Source: Schistocephalus solidus
Lineage: Eukaryota > Platyhelminthes > Cestoda > Diphyllobothriidea > Diphyllobothriidae
Length of the DNA stretch: 64,000 nt
Direction: 5' to 3'
Assembly: GCA_017591395.1 (NCBI GenBank)
Contig: WEDG01008800.1
Coordinates: forward strand, 1-64,000
A model generated the notes under the pieces. That model had not been told where the DNA came from. It was given only the letters and a program-made list of their open reading frames with translations, and did no database searches. Positions 11,350 through 23,892 of the stretch are shown piece by piece (the stretch's first letter is position 1; each line of letters starts with the position of its first letter). The position numbers were made by a program, and so were the translations under genes.

Positions 11350-13684
11350 TGTTTGGAGTTTGCCCTTTACGACTTTAGCACTTTTAGCTTCTTCTGCGAA
11401 AAACGACAGATGTACTCACAAAAGTTAGCTACTAGACAATGTTTAGTACCGAAGTTGAGCTAATATCCCCGTCGTGAAGACAGTTTTGTAATTTACGGTG
11501 GAATTAATTTACTGAAAATCCCAACTTCGTTGTTTTGACAAATAATGGGTTCGATGAGATCTCAAGTGAATAAAAATTTTGCTTCGTCAATCGAATTTTT
11601 ATTTATAAAACAACTCCACCTGTTCGCATACTCGTATTCCATAAAATTATACAGCCGCATAACTGAGAAGAAGTAGACGCGGTCGCTGGGACAAGAACTG
11701 GATTTGCCTAACTTTTCGGATTCGAGCTCGAACCCATCTTTCGAGGCAACATCAGATACGCGTAATTCGTATTTATAAGATGCAGTAGTTATGCTACTGA
11801 AAACGCCACCCCCTCATAGCGGCTAATTGCCCTCCGGTCCGCCAATAGCTTGCTGGCCAGCGCATGCGGGTCGTTATCTGCGGAAATTTAATCACCTGTG
11901 TTTGGAAGTTGGCGTGATGATGGCTCGGCCACCTGGCTCAGTGGCATTGGCGTTGGAAAATGTGTTCGATTGCGCGTTCCCCCAGTGGCTTATTGCTTTG
12001 GCCAAGCTGTGTCTCAGCAGCGAATATGGATTGGGAATGCTGTCTCTGAAGCTGGGTTCGAGCTGGGACCTGAAATATCAGGCTAATAAAGTTCCTGTCC
12101 TAGCGATCGCTTCTATCTCATCTCAAGTACTTCCTGGGTCTCACGTTTTCGCTTTTATCCGCTGCATGCTCTCAAATCATGCAGCGGTGATTCAGATCCT
12201 TCTAAAATAAGGTATAAGGTTTGCAATCGCGTCATCTGAGCTCATAAATGAAAGGAATCAGATATATAGATCGATCAGATTTCCCTCACAGAGGAACTTA
12301 AATACTGGGACTTACGAGTACCGCTGAGTGGACTAGATTTGATTACACACTGTCGGCTTATGTGACTGGGGACCATCCATCTTATTCATGTTGAGCCGAC
12401 GCGGTCCTCGGTGTCATTTACCCCAGTCGATCGAAGACGACGGACCAAGTACTCTCAATTGACAGGGATGTGGGGAAATTGGGCTGATTTAGCCGATAAA
12501 TCGTTTCCTGCAGTTTTTAGAGGACGAATCCGTCTATCCGTATATGTAAGGCGAATACCATGCCCAAACTCGTCAAGCAATCGTAACTTATTGTCAAACT
12601 ATAGAAAAGTTGTGTGTCGATTTTTCCGGGAGTATTATTAACCGACTAAAATAAAATTCTTTTGTCACTACATGTTCCTTTCATAAAAAAAAACATTTCT
12701 GCACACATCCTCAGTTCCGTGTGCCACGGATACAACGCAAGGAACTGGGAAGAGACCTTTACGTTGAACAGTTAGAGGAAAACTCGTTGAACTGCAGTCG
12801 CATCCGACGATAGGCAAGAATACGCCTAAGTTCAAAGGCTTAATCAAAACCCGAAAGCCAATTACAAACGGAGAAGAGATATTGCACATTTCTTAGGATT
12901 CACTGTGGTTACGGTACTAAAACGATCAGCCAAGCTCCCATTACCGAAGCAGTGTATCCCGGCGCTTTATAAGGCAACCAACCCGAAAGATGATCTATCA
13001 CGACAGGTGGTAGTCCTGGTAACCCCCACCCCACCCCGGACCTCCATCGCAATATGTATCTCCTACCTTCCTCCTAAGCAGTGCATATCACTTAAGCTTA
13101 TCCGCTTTCCTTTCGCTCCACCTCACCCACGAATCATAGCGCTTATCTCGCCTCCCTCCATGCACTCGTATCTTACCTAGGTTTTGCACCCGAACTTATA
13201 TTAAATTTTAAAAACCTGATGATGATTTCTCAAAATGATCGTTTGCCAACGCTGACTTATCAAGATATGTAGTAGTAACTTTACAGGCAGGGATATCAGC
13301 TACGACAACTATAAAAGAGCTTAATTTAATCCAGCCTGTTTTTGGGCACTAGACACACAGAACGGTGTTAACTGGTCGGTGCTTTATGACACACCATCGC
13401 CATGTTTTGTAGAATAAATTGTATGTTTGAAAATCCCCTAACACTGCTTACTATCTCGTTCTTTTGTAGCCTAGGCTACTGTGAGTGCTAATGAATACGA
13501 GTATGTCTTTAGCGATGGAACCCCCCTCCCCTGACTGAATGCTGTATGCAAGCGAATATTTTGTGGATTTTTCAAAAACAGTTGATGCACGCACGTGTTT
13601 CCAGTATCTGAGACAGTTAAGCGTTATCAGCGAGTGTGCAATGGGTGCATGTCTATTCTGCTATAAACCGCAATTCTTTTGTAG
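11350..13684 (+). other. Intron with degenerate repeat fragments
   Basis: Around 11925-11985 there is a weak tRNA-like promoter (TGGCTCAGTGGC, then TGTTCGATTGC), perhaps an old SINE; a related GCTCGGCCAC start occurs near 21983. At about 13010-13255 a C-rich stretch ends in CTGATGATGATT (13216) and GTTTGCCAACGCTGACTTAT. This resembles the 3' end of the Penelope copy at 37740-37915, so it may be an old Penelope tail. No other feature was seen. Confidence 0.4.
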
Positions 13685-13830
13685 CAACAAAATACCGGGC
13701 CATCCCCAGAACTGGAAAAACTCAGAGCGGAACACGCCCAATGCACCCAACAGATTCAGCAAAAGCAGCAGCAGCTTGAAACGCTGATGAAGCAGCTGGA
13801 GGATCAAGCGGAGGAAATCCTCTCTACGAA
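13685..13830 (+). CDS. ERC/ELKS/CAST gene, coiled-coil exon d
   Basis: The exon has 48 codons plus 2 nt. The acceptor is TTCTTTTGTAG followed by CAACAA, and the donor is ACGAA followed by GTAAGC. The peptide starts QQNTGPSPELEKLRAEHAQ, then a glutamine-rich coil, and ends QLEDQAEEILST. Starting at ELEKLRAEHA it aligns without gaps to the ERC segment beginning ELESMKAKLS, and it runs on in register through exon e. It ends in phase 2 and the next exon supplies one base, so the junction codon is AAG (Lys). The phase match and gapless alignment make this pair the main evidence for ERC. The product would be a long coiled-coil scaffold of the cytomatrix at the active zone. Confidence 0.85.
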
Positions 13831-13834
13831 GTAA

Positions 13835-14435
13835 GCATTCCCCGAACCGATCCATCCTATTCCGTCAGAGGGCATTCGCATGACAAAACAATAGAATCTG
13901 TTTTAATTTGGTTTAGCGGACAGGTGTTATAAAACGTTTGAAGGTCTATGACCGCAGTGCTGCGACTCAAGCTAGGATTTTATGAAGTAACAGTATTGTC
14001 AGAATGTACCTCTACTGAATTTATAGTTAACTATATGACCACCAAATCGTGCTTCCGTTCAGATGCACGCGGATCAAAAGGGGGAGATTGGTTCATGGCA
14101 CGTGCTACTCAGCCGTCGCCGTCCACATGACTCCTTAACTGTCGCTGCACACAGGAGGGGTGTGGTAGCACCGGTAGATATTGGCCCTTGCGCCCATTCA
14201 CATCACTAGTCGGATAGCAGGCGCAGGTAGTCAACGGATGCACAGGAGAAGCAAAACAGCGAGGCTGAATCCTCAGGGCACATCCGTGCATTCCTCACTG
14301 CAATAAATATGATGCACTTGAATCTATCACACGCGCTAAGGCTTCGGGCTTGGAATGCTGCCTGTTTAGAGAATAACTCGAATCCTATCCGTACTGAGAG
14401 TTAAACAACTACGACTCTTTAATTTGGCCTTTATG
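13835..14435 (+). other. Intron sequence, nothing recognised
   Basis: Non-coding sequence between exon d and the LINE 3'-UTR fragment. No repeat or RNA gene was recognised. Confidence 0.4.
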
Positions 14436-14439
14436 GCAC

Positions 14440-15533
14440 TCTCATGAGTGAGTAAGTGAATTCTGGTGTCTGCGTTATGGGGGCCAGGTTGTGCTGTGGC
14501 GCGCGAAGACGGGAAGGCCGACCTGTCAGCCAATGCGCCCACTCCCACATGAGACAACTGTATGGCAACTTTATGGCAATCCCACTCCATGGGATCCGAG
14601 CCAGGTGTGGTGGTACGCCCAGGGGCGGCTCCGGCCGCGCCAGCCACCTGTGACCTCTCTCATCTCCGGTCTTCTTGCCTGTGTCATGAGACCGGGCTCA
14701 GGTGGGGGAGGAGAAGAGTGTGCGGTAACGTTAACCGCCGCGGTTGGAAGGTTGCCAACTGACAATTACACTCAGACCTCGCAGTCAGTCCAATGTGTGC
14801 TGTGTGGAGTGGCTAACTTGTGGTTTGAGAGTCAGGCTGCAATGGCTCCTTCTTACCGTGGCCTCTGGCTAGCTCACACATGTGAGATTTGGGCCGTTCA
14901 ACCCCCTGTTGTGTGAAATGCTGGTGCTTGTGTTTGGGGGGCCAAGTCGTGTACGTGATGCACGTAGACGAGGTCACCAGGAGCTGCGCCCACTTCCGCA
15001 TCAGACAACTGACCGGCTCGGACGGTGGTCTGATTGTGGGGTGGGGGAGAGAGTGAGGTCGACAGCTCAGTGCATTTTCCTCAATATAAACAATCTGACG
15101 CGCTTGAAACTATCATGGTGTGCTGAAAGCCGTGGCTTCGATGACTGCCAACTGATGGGATACCCTGGAACGCGTGGTCAGCCCAATGTGTGTTTGTGTG
15201 GAGTGACTGAATGGTGGACTGAGATTCAGGCTGCAATGTCTCCTTCTTAATGTGGCCTTTATGGCAATCCCACTCCGTGGGATCCGAACCAGGTGTGGTG
15301 GTACGCCCAGGGGCGGCTCCGGTCGCGCCAAAATTATGCGTCCTCTCTTGCCTCCGGTCTTCTTGACTCTGTCATGGCACCGGTTCCAGGGGGGAGGAGA
15401 GTGTGGTAGAGGCAGCGAAAGTCTACTATAACTTTAAACTAAATCACGCGCAAGTCACCGTATCTGCACCACCCTGCTGTGGTTCGGACGGTGGACCTCG
15501 TCGAAATTGACGGTTTAACTGTCGTGTGTGTGG
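14440..15533 (+). mobile_element. LINE 3'-UTR fragment (5'-truncated, rearranged)
   Basis: It matches the 3' UTR of LINE copies A-C. It starts near GTGTCTGCGTTATGGGGGCC and ends with the family's terminal block (GTGGACCTCGTCGAAATTGA to TTTAACTGTC), next to GTGTGTGTGG. Internal units are repeated: the GGAAGGTTGCCAACTGAC-like block appears near 14745 and again, altered, near 15135. A CTCACACATGTGAG palindrome (about 14874) and the following GTTCAACCCCCTGTTGTG are shared with 43815-44583, so these two belong to one 3'-UTR subtype. There is no coding sequence. It sits in the intron between ERC exons d and e. Confidence 0.85.
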
Positions 15534-15539
15534 TAGATG

Positions 15540-17065
15540 ATATGCGACACTGCCTTCCTATAAACTAAAGCACACCTAAATCACCATGCTGCCTCCATTC
15601 TGTGGGGCACGTGGTAGAATTCGTCTCTTGCGACAGTCAAACCTCCATACTTAGCTACAATACTCATGTGGCTGAGTCAATATTGTTAATGATGGGCTGA
15701 CCAAGAGGAGCTGTTTCGCTGTCATCTCGGTCAACATCTGTGAGTTCCTTTTGGTACGCCGCCTTTGCTGAAAGCAAGCAACACGAACAAGACTGGCAAA
15801 CTGAGCGACTGCCAGCGCTTAGTGTAAGGAGGAGCCGTCCTAACCGCTTTATTCGCACGCCGCCCTGACGATGCATTCCCACGCTGCACTATCGCTTTCG
15901 CCGATAGGCCGTGCGCATAATGATATCGCGCAAGCTGCCGACAGGCCTTAGTACTCTAATCGAGATGCTAAATCCTCAAGGACATTATCGGATTGGTCTG
16001 ATTGCAGCCCGACCTTGTACATTATCGTACGTTCCTTGTTCGCCTGAAATACGCTGTAATAAACTTCTATTCTTCCGCCTTTGCTGTTGAGTTCTCCGTT
16101 GGAGATCGAGGAGGACGTTTGAACAAGCAATCATCTGGCTTGTGGCAAGATCATAACAGATAGTGCCCTTTCTGATAATTAAGAATTTCGGCCTCGTTTG
16201 AGCACCATTTTTTGGGCCTTTCGTCAAAATTAAAACTGTCTAACGTAAGCGAATGTTTAAAACAGAGGATCGGAATCTCGTGGTCAGTTCGAGCCACTAC
16301 TTGGCATTACTCAAAAACGTACTGTAGAAACAATTTTCATACTGGTGTTATTTAATAATTTTGTGTGTTTAGCACCGACTTTGTGACTGAGGCTGAAAAT
16401 GGTTAATAGCGAATTGTAGAAAACCGGGAATGTACTAGTTGTTCCCAGGTTTGGAGTAAATTTCAAACGGTTTCTGAGCATGCATGCAACAATCGCGATG
16501 CATCCCGAGAACTCCAGTTAAAACAGTATAGGCTTACTGGTAATCAAGGGATTCCACCCATCGCAGTGGTCTAAAGGCCTATAAACTGAAGGTTCCGTTC
16601 TCCTTCAAAAAGGTTTTTCGCGGTTTAATCCTCTGGAAATCAGGACTTTAACGGCCCTGATGAACTCTCTGGTGAATTGCAACATTACTGGAGTGATTGG
16701 AAAAAGTGCAGCAGAAACATTGAGTCCCAATTATAAGTGACAGAAAGTCAACGGTGGCCTTATGAATGACCGAAGCGTTTGCGGTGCGATAAATTAGCAT
16801 ATTAGTTTTGCGCTGTTCGCAGAATAGCTCAATTTGTCCTTGAATCTCAACTGTTCTACAAGGATCTCCCCGATGTGCATCCATGCGCTTAATTAGGGTG
16901 GCTGGTGCGCAAAAAGGAAGGTGATCGCCTTCAGAAAAATCGCATGCCTTAGCAGGAAGACGGCAAAGAAAGAAACGCAAGAAAGCGCTAATTTAGTCCA
17001 CTTTCCTCCACTGCGCTTATGCTAATGTAGACGCATGCTAGTTGGCAGGGTACTTGTATCGAGTT
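15540..17065 (+). other. Intron sequence, nothing recognised
   Basis: Non-coding sequence between the LINE tail and the pyrimidine tract. No repeat family or exon was recognised. Confidence 0.4.
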
Positions 17066-17069
17066 CCTC

Positions 17070-17397
17070 CCTCCTCCTACTTTTCCTCATCCTCCTCCTC
17101 CTCCTCCTCCTCCTCCTCCCCCTCCTCCTCCTCCTCCTCCTCCTCCTCCTCCTGCTCCTCCTGCTCCTTCTCCTCCTCCTCCTCCCTCCTCCTCCTTCTC
17201 CTCCTCTCCTCCTCCTCTTCCTCCTCCTCCTCCTCTCCTCCTCCTCCTCCTCCTCCTTCTCCTCCTCCTCCTCCTCCTCCATCTCCACCTCCACCTCCTC
17301 CTCCATCTCCACCTCCACCTCCTCCACCTCCTCCTCCTCCTCCACCTCCCTCCTCCTCCTCATCATCATCATCATCCTCCTCATCATCATCATACGC
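17070..17397 (+). repeat. Long CTC/TCC polypyrimidine tract
   Basis: About 320 bp is almost purely pyrimidine on +, built of CTC/TCC triplets with interspersed TTC, CCA and, at the right end, CAT triplets (CATCATCATCATC). Open frames through it are artefacts of the repeat. It abuts the 3' end of the minus-strand LINE fragment at about 17405. It may form triplex (H-DNA). Confidence 0.95.
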
Positions 17398-17404
17398 ACA
17401 TATG

Positions 17405-18050
17405 CATCGGCAGTTCGACCGTCGATTTCGACGAGGTCCACCGTATGCTCCACACCAAGTGGTGCAGGGACGGTGACTTGCGCGTGAATTAGTTTTAAGT
17501 GATAGTAGCCTTGCGCAGCAGCTACCGCACTCTCTCATCCTCCCCACCTGAGCCCGGTGTCAGGACAGATTCAAGAAGACCGGAGATGGGAGAGGGTACA
17601 GGTGGCTGGCGTGGTCAGAGCCGCCCTTGGGTGTACCACCACACCTGACTCGGATCCCACGGAATGGGAGTGCCATAAAGGCCACATTAAGAAGGAGCCA
17701 TTGCAGCCTGACTCTCAGTCCGCCAGTCAGCCACTCAACACAAAACACATATTGGGCTGACTACGCGGTCCGAGTTATCCCGTCAGTTGGCAACCTTCCA
17801 AGCCACGGCTTTTAGCGCACCGTGATAGTTTCAAGCACGTCAGTTTGTTTATAGTGAGGAACATACGCTGAGCTGTCGACCTCACTCTCTCCCTCACCCC
17901 CACAATCAGACCACCATCCGAGCCAGTAAGTTTTCGGATGTGGGAGTGGGCGCATTGGCTGACGGGTCGGCGTACCTGTCGTCATGCGCCACAGCACGAC
18001 CTGGCCCTCATAACGCACACACCATAGCGCACACCATAACGCACACATGC
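17405..18050 (-). mobile_element. LINE 3'-UTR fragment (5'-truncated)
   Basis: The minus strand reproduces the LINE 3' UTR from GTGTGTGCGTTATGAGGGCC (about 18025) to the terminal block with CGAAATCGACGGTCGAACTG at about 17410. It lacks the coding region, as expected for a 5'-truncated insertion. In element orientation the triplet-rich pyrimidine/purine tract follows it. Confidence 0.9.
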
Positions 18051-18189
18051 ATACCCACTTCTAATTGGCAGATAATAATCATTCTCTAAATCGAATCTAA
18101 CCTGTTTTCGATGCGTACAGTCAAAAATCTGATATTACAGATTAAAGTCATAATTTTGAATGCCGATTATCTTTCTCATTGCTCTGCAG

Positions 18190-18337
18190 GATTGAGGCGC
18201 TGACTGCAGCTCTAGCCGAGAAAAATGCAAACATCGCGTTGATCGAAACTTCTGGCTCAACGAACGCCAGCGCTCAGCAGGCCGTTAGTCAGCTGCAAAC
18301 GGAACGCGACCAAATGCAAAAGCAACTTCGCCAACTG
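18190..18337 (+). CDS. ERC/ELKS/CAST gene, coiled-coil exon e
   Basis: The acceptor is TTGCTCTGCAG. One base completes the Lys codon begun in exon d, then 49 codons follow. The donor is CAACTG followed by GTAGGG, and the exon ends in phase 0. The peptide begins IEALTAALAEKNANIALIET. This matches the diagnostic ERC block EALLAAISEKDANIALLE closely and in register, and then runs QLQTERDQMQKQLRQL where vertebrate ERC has a similar KREKDRLVQQLKQQ helix end. In ERC the next coding segment leads to the C-terminal RIM/Rab-binding end. I did not find that exon in the next 32 kb, which is filled with mobile DNA. Confidence 0.88.
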
Positions 18338-18954
18338 GTAGGGCTTTCTGCTCCTTTTTTACCTTACGTATTGTTTTAAACTCAAGTTCTTTGGAACAGT
18401 GGTTGGGTCAATTGACCGCAAGGTCACTTGCTGAGTTATCTGGGTTTTCATCCGTAAGCATGTGTTTACAACCCATCGGTCCAGTATATGCTTTAGGCGT
18501 ATCGTGATTAGGCGTATCGTGATTAAAAGTATCATTTCGCAATTTTCAACAAAAAGACCTCCATAAAATTGGTACGCAAAAGAGATAGCACCGGAAGAAA
18601 GCAGGAGATATGTAGTAAACGAAATTTGCAACTGTTCGCAGCATAAACGGTCGTACGTGAATGCGTTGGAAAATTGCGCTCGATTTTCTTTAAAATGGTG
18701 CCAGCACCGTTTACAAATGACCTTATTATTGAAGCATTGTTTTCCCGGAATAAACTTAAACAAGGCAAAGGTGACGAAATACGAAGAATTTAATGACGTC
18801 ATAAAATTTTGTTACCTCTTATTCAATTGCATATGGTCATTGTCTATTAATAATTGAAGATAAACTATCCAATTATACATCGACCTAGAGGGATGAAACG
18901 TGATAGGTTAACAAAGCATAAACTGTGGCTCTGATACATGCGGTTTCACATGGT

Positions 18955-19260
18955 GAGAGTCAAAACGTGCCAAGTGTGAACAACACTGCAACGCGTGGGA
19001 TAACAGTTAGTCATGCGGGGGTATGAGAGGAGGGGTGCAGGAATAGGGCTTCGTCTATTATCAGTCCTTACCACGGCAGTGCGAAGTTTATCACATGATG
19101 CAGCTGCCTCCGTGTAGCACAGGGGATGCCCAGTCGTCACCTCGAGTACGACCTTAAATGCAGCCATTGGTTCCACCATATGGCCAGTGTCCACCAGGTG
19201 CTGTGTAATTGAACTCGTGGGTATCTTATTTCCGCCCTTAGCAGCCATTTCGGCATGTGT
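18955..19260 (-). mobile_element. Penelope-like GIY-YIG endonuclease remnant
   Basis: On the minus strand an open stretch reads KIPTSSITQHLVDTGHMVEP and then AAFKVVLEV, with LCYTEAAAS a little later. This has the layout of the C-terminal part of Penelope endonucleases (SSIVAHL...AFHVI...AEAVAI in the copy at 37450-37600). Neither the GIY-YIG core nor the RT is attached. It is a short, old fragment of the type seen at 36700-37915. Confidence 0.6.
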
Positions 19261-19479
19261 TCAATGACCCTATACAATTGAATAAGAGGTCGCGAAATTT
19301 TATGACATCATTAAAGACCTTATTATTGTAGTTAATATAAACAAAGTGTTAAATATCAGTACTAAGGCAACAATGGGCCAGCCCGTGTATCTACAGTAGG
19401 TGTCCTAACTCATGAAATCTGAAGAATTTCACTAGTTATGGCCCATTTCGCAAAATCAGCGCACACTGCGTCCGCCAAA

Positions 19480-21115
19480 ATTTTAGTTCAATAAAGAACC
19501 GATCGTTAGGAAATATATGGCTTTTTGTGGTTTACAAATTAATATAACATTGTCTAGAAATGTTAATTTTTTTAGAATAGGTACAGATTACGAAAATGTG
19601 AAAAATTGACCTAGTTGAGTAAACTGAAGTTTTAAATGTATAGGAAGCCTGACCATGCAATTAAACGAGTGAATGAAGAAGAAAAAGCCGAAATACTTTT
19701 GAAAATAGTATTTTTCATAGTTTTGTACATACATATTCCTCTAGATTAAACGCAACGTAAAGTATGGCCGTCATCAAGCAGCCTAACATGAAAGTGCATA
19801 TTCCAACACCTTTTCACAAGAATTCGTCGTTTTTCTTCCGTTTGTACATTGTCTTAGATTCTTTTGACCAAGGCAAGCAGATTTTCGCTTCATTGTGCCG
19901 ATTGGGACGTCACATGAATATAATATTTCATAAGCTTAAATGTTCACAGGTCGGTCAATGACTAATGAAATTTAAATAGAATCGTCAGGTGCAATCGTAA
20001 ACGTACCATTTGGTGTATATAAAGAGGACTATTCTATTGTTAAATTTCTCTATAAATATTTCGAGTTTTCTATTACGATGAGTTGCAGATAGTCTTTGAA
20101 AATGAGGTGAATTCTTTGCAATTTTCAGTGTCTTAAGTTGACTGCCCATAAATGTACATTCCGTTCGATTTGTTTGGTAAAACCCTCAAAATAACATATT
20201 TCTTTAAAGCATTTACCGAAGCAGTAACTTTTTTGGCATTCTTTCTAATGCAGACGGCCGTCTGGGTCATATTTGTAGACTCAAACAAACATGAAAACTC
20301 GCTGCCATGAAAAATCCACGTCCACAACAAAAGCTGGGAAAATATATGCCTAATATTAGTTAAAATATTTCCTATAATAAGTTGCCTTTTTAAAAAGTGC
20401 TTTAGTAAAACGTTTTGCTGTCAAATTCCTGCGTAATTAACGTTTTTTAAAAGGAAAGTCAAGAAAAAACTGGGACCGTTTGACCAAATTTTCGACTTCA
20501 CTGAAAAGTAGGGATACAATTTCTATTTTAAAATTAAAGAACTCTTTTTTCTCTTTCTATTGAAGCGTTTTTCGATATATGTGCTTACTCCTCAGTCTAG
20601 TTCTTAGCTTTCAAACACACAAGAGAGTAGCCGAATATATACTTAGAATTTGCGATGAAATGGGAATTTTCTGCCCCTTCCGTTTTAAATTTCCTTATTC
20701 ATTTATAGTCAACTGCAGACCGAAATTTCCTTTTCAGGCTTCGCGTACGTCGTGACTGCGAAAAGTCGCGTTGTATCTTCGCATCTCGTATATATGCGCG
20801 TTTAAGCTCCTAACTATCGGTGTGGTAAAACGAAATACATTCACGAAAAGTTTATTACAGCGTTTTTTGGTACAAAACGCCATAACCTTGCAAAACCTGA
20901 TTTTTTAAACTAAATTTGTCATCACTTTGCCGTAAAAAATGTAAGCTCTCAAACTTGCATTCACCTGATTTTGTGAAAACAAAACCAAATTTACCGTTCT
21001 ACGAAGGGATAGATTCCAAATTTTTCCGGCTTATATTAATGTTCATGCAAAGTAATGCGCATAAAAACAAAACGTTTTGATCTGTAGCTTGTAATAGCGT
21101 ACGCGAATTCCGGGA
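19480..21115 (+). repeat. Unclassified AT-rich dispersed repeat, copy 2
   Basis: This is the best-preserved + copy. It matches the reverse complement of 38480-39990 over most of its length: ATAGGAAGCCTG near 19640, GTAAAGTATGGCCGT near 19757, TTTAAATAGAATCGTCAG near 19972, TCATATTTGTAGACTCA near 20267, and GCTTATATTAATGTTC near 21030. It also matches 7584-8690. There is no long ORF and no recognised protein homology. Confidence 0.75.
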
Positions 21116-21119
21116 TGGA

Positions 21120-23885
21120 AAGTAACGTCTGATTTTGCCCCATTTAGCCCCGTTTTCCGTTGAATAAACTGATCTGAAGTGATCTCTTTTTATTAAATTG
21201 CTTTTTCTTTATAAATTTAATACAACAAACAGAACTAACACCTTAAAATACCTGCCCTGCTACTACCTCAAATTCTGATATAGACATTTCATGAGTTAGG
21301 CAATCTACTGTATATGAAAATTCACATGTGAACAGAGGAGGAAATACGGTGGCTCAAATTCAAAAGCCCGCCAAGGATACTTCCCAATTAGCAATATGTA
21401 ACTATCACCAACTCTTTAAAGATGCTATTTCTGGGAAACATTATAGTAGTATTGACTAAATTGAACCGAGTTTGTTCACTGACAAAATTTATGCATTGGG
21501 TCTTTGAGTTTCAGTATGATTTTAATGTAATTAAATCCATGATGCTCCCCGATTTGAGTGCAATTTGTTGAAGTGATTTTTCCTACATGTACATAGCCGT
21601 ACGCTCCTTTCAGACCTATTGAAACTGAATTTGAGGCCTTTTTTGCGACGAAAACTAACTAGGAAGCTGAAAATTTACCAAGAGAAAAAATCAACAAGAG
21701 TGTGTTCATTATCAATCTATAGCTGATTGAGCACTGCATAATGTTAAATTAGGCGTGTCGATGTACCATCCTCAGCACGTCTTTGGTAATAATTTTATCT
21801 GTTGCATCTGGCCCTGTAGTTCCATACAACGACAGAACGTTTCGAGAGTGCATAAAAATAGCCTTTTCTGACAATTTTTTAAAACTCACGGTTTATATGT
21901 ATTCCGTAGTCGCATCTGTGACTTTTAAGGTGGGTAAAACTTAACTGTTCCAAACCAGAACCTAGGTCTCTCCTAAAGATAGCTCGGCCACTTCAGTAAG
22001 AGGACTTTATCATGTGGAAAGCCCTTGGGTTTGATTCAGCCTTAGTCGAGGATGTCTTCACGTCTGCCCAACCTGCGAGGATCAGTAAGAATGTGGCAGT
22101 AAGTGGGCGTAGTAGCGTAGGTTGTTCGATTCGTGCGTAGGATTCTCATCTATTGCATTAATGCTACACTCGTTCAAGGCAGTGAATGCTTGCCGTGGCT
22201 GTCAGCCGTAGGCAAAAGACGAGGGACGCCTACAAGCGCCATCTCGTAGAATAATCATTCAATTTAATCTATTATAGTCGCTTGTTAGGGTTTTGTTGTT
22301 TTAACCGGCAGGTCGGTTTACGCTGTAGCGGAGGCTGGTTGATTTCCTTTCAAAAGACAAAATCGGTCTCAACCTGGACTTCATAGGAAATCGGAGCGAA
22401 CAAGTTTTCTTCAGGAATCCGCCCGCACTTACTAGCTTACGTTTTTAGGGCACGTACGTTTGCCGACTTTGAAGCAACGGAGTGTAGTAAAGTTTCTTGC
22501 GGTCATTGCTTCAAGTAAACATATGGCCGCCAACCAACCGAATTCCGGGCGCTTGAGGGCAGAACCGTTTGTGTTTGTCCCATTCTTCCCTTCGCATTTG
22601 TTCCGCCCGTTCCCGCATACGTCACGCGCGACTACCTTGGAGATAGCATCAAATAGAGTTCCTGCTTGAAGTAATTACCGCATATTTGAATTGAAGACGG
22701 TATTTTGACAAAAAAAACTGAACAAAACAATGTGAAGCAGGATTGCGCATAACAGAATGGCGTCATTTGAATTTGTTGCACACATGTCCGAATATAGCCA
22801 GTATCATTTTATGCCGTAATGCATTGTTGCAGTGTGTGTTGTGATATTCACTCATGGTGTCAGTTATTATCTTTAGTGGAGTAAGTACTTAGATTGTATA
22901 ACTTACACATTAATTCTACATCGTGCACTCAAGCGCATGATATTATTTTATGCTGGTTCGTCGATGAAACTGAGGCGATGTCAGGGAAAATTACCATCCT
23001 TTTCTACCATGTGGCCTTGCCTAATGTCCATTTACAACATAGTTCGGCGTTTTGTTCGGCCTACACTATTACAAGGCGTACATTCGTCCGCTATTCCGGG
23101 ATTTTGGTTGCTTGGTTTGCCATCAGACGCCTTTTTCGTTAAGACAGGGAATAGTCACTATGCTTCTAGAAATTCCTACATTGAAACTTACTCGTGATTT
23201 AATTGCATTCAAGTAGCCCATAACCACGTTGCGGTTTTTGAACTTCACATCCATATGTTACCTTGACAAATATTGTTTGCTATTTTGCTTGGAATAAGGA
23301 CACGTTCACCTTCTGTCCGAATTTAGCGAGGACTCGCGTATTGCCTGAAACACCATTAGTAATGCAGAGGGACTGCTCGCAGTCATTTCGCGCAGCTGAT
23401 TTGAAAAACCACAGAACAGCGCTGAAACATGTGCGCACGGTAGCTGTAGTTGAAAGAAATTCCAATAAATCGTTTGCTAAGGATGTAACTGCAATGACAT
23501 CTACATGAAAGTAAATAATTCCAGTCTTGGTCTTTCAGCGGGTATGAGAGTGATAAATGGCACACTTTGCGGTTTTAATTAACATGCATTTCACCTTGAA
23601 TCCGTAAAATCTATGTAGGCTTGTTTTAACTCTGTTTGCAGATAGCAAGGAAATTCATGTTCATTTACCATCCAACCCGATTTTAAAATGTGGGTTTCTC
23701 TTCCTGGAGTTAGAATCTAGTTGAATGAGGAGATAAAACGGTCAGTCCTGTCCATCTCATCTTTGTCTAGACTATATCGACAACTGAATACTCGTCGCTG
23801 TGTGATCGAGGGCGAGGAACCTGAATCGGAGCCAAGAATTCATAAAGGAACTGTCCTGACCCCATATTCCTTTCAGAATATAGCT
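21120..23885 (+). other. Unannotated AT-rich sequence
   Basis: No coding exon, RNA gene or known repeat was recognised. A weak tRNA-like stretch (GGGTTTGATTCAGCC at about 22028) may be SINE debris. The interval 22440-22640 is more GC-rich but shows no convincing exon. Confidence 0.35.
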
Positions 23886-23892
23886 TAACGTA

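Noticed and set aside
17022..17547. Long open frames (poly-Ser, poly-Glu, poly-Gly) over the CTC tract
   Set aside because: All six frames are open simply because the repeat lacks stops. There is no flanking coding signal.
14440..18050. Head-to-head LINE tails (14440 + and 17405 -) as one inverted element
   Set aside because: They are separated by unrelated sequence and the CTC tract, belong to different 3'-UTR subtypes, and truncate at different points. Independent insertions are simpler.
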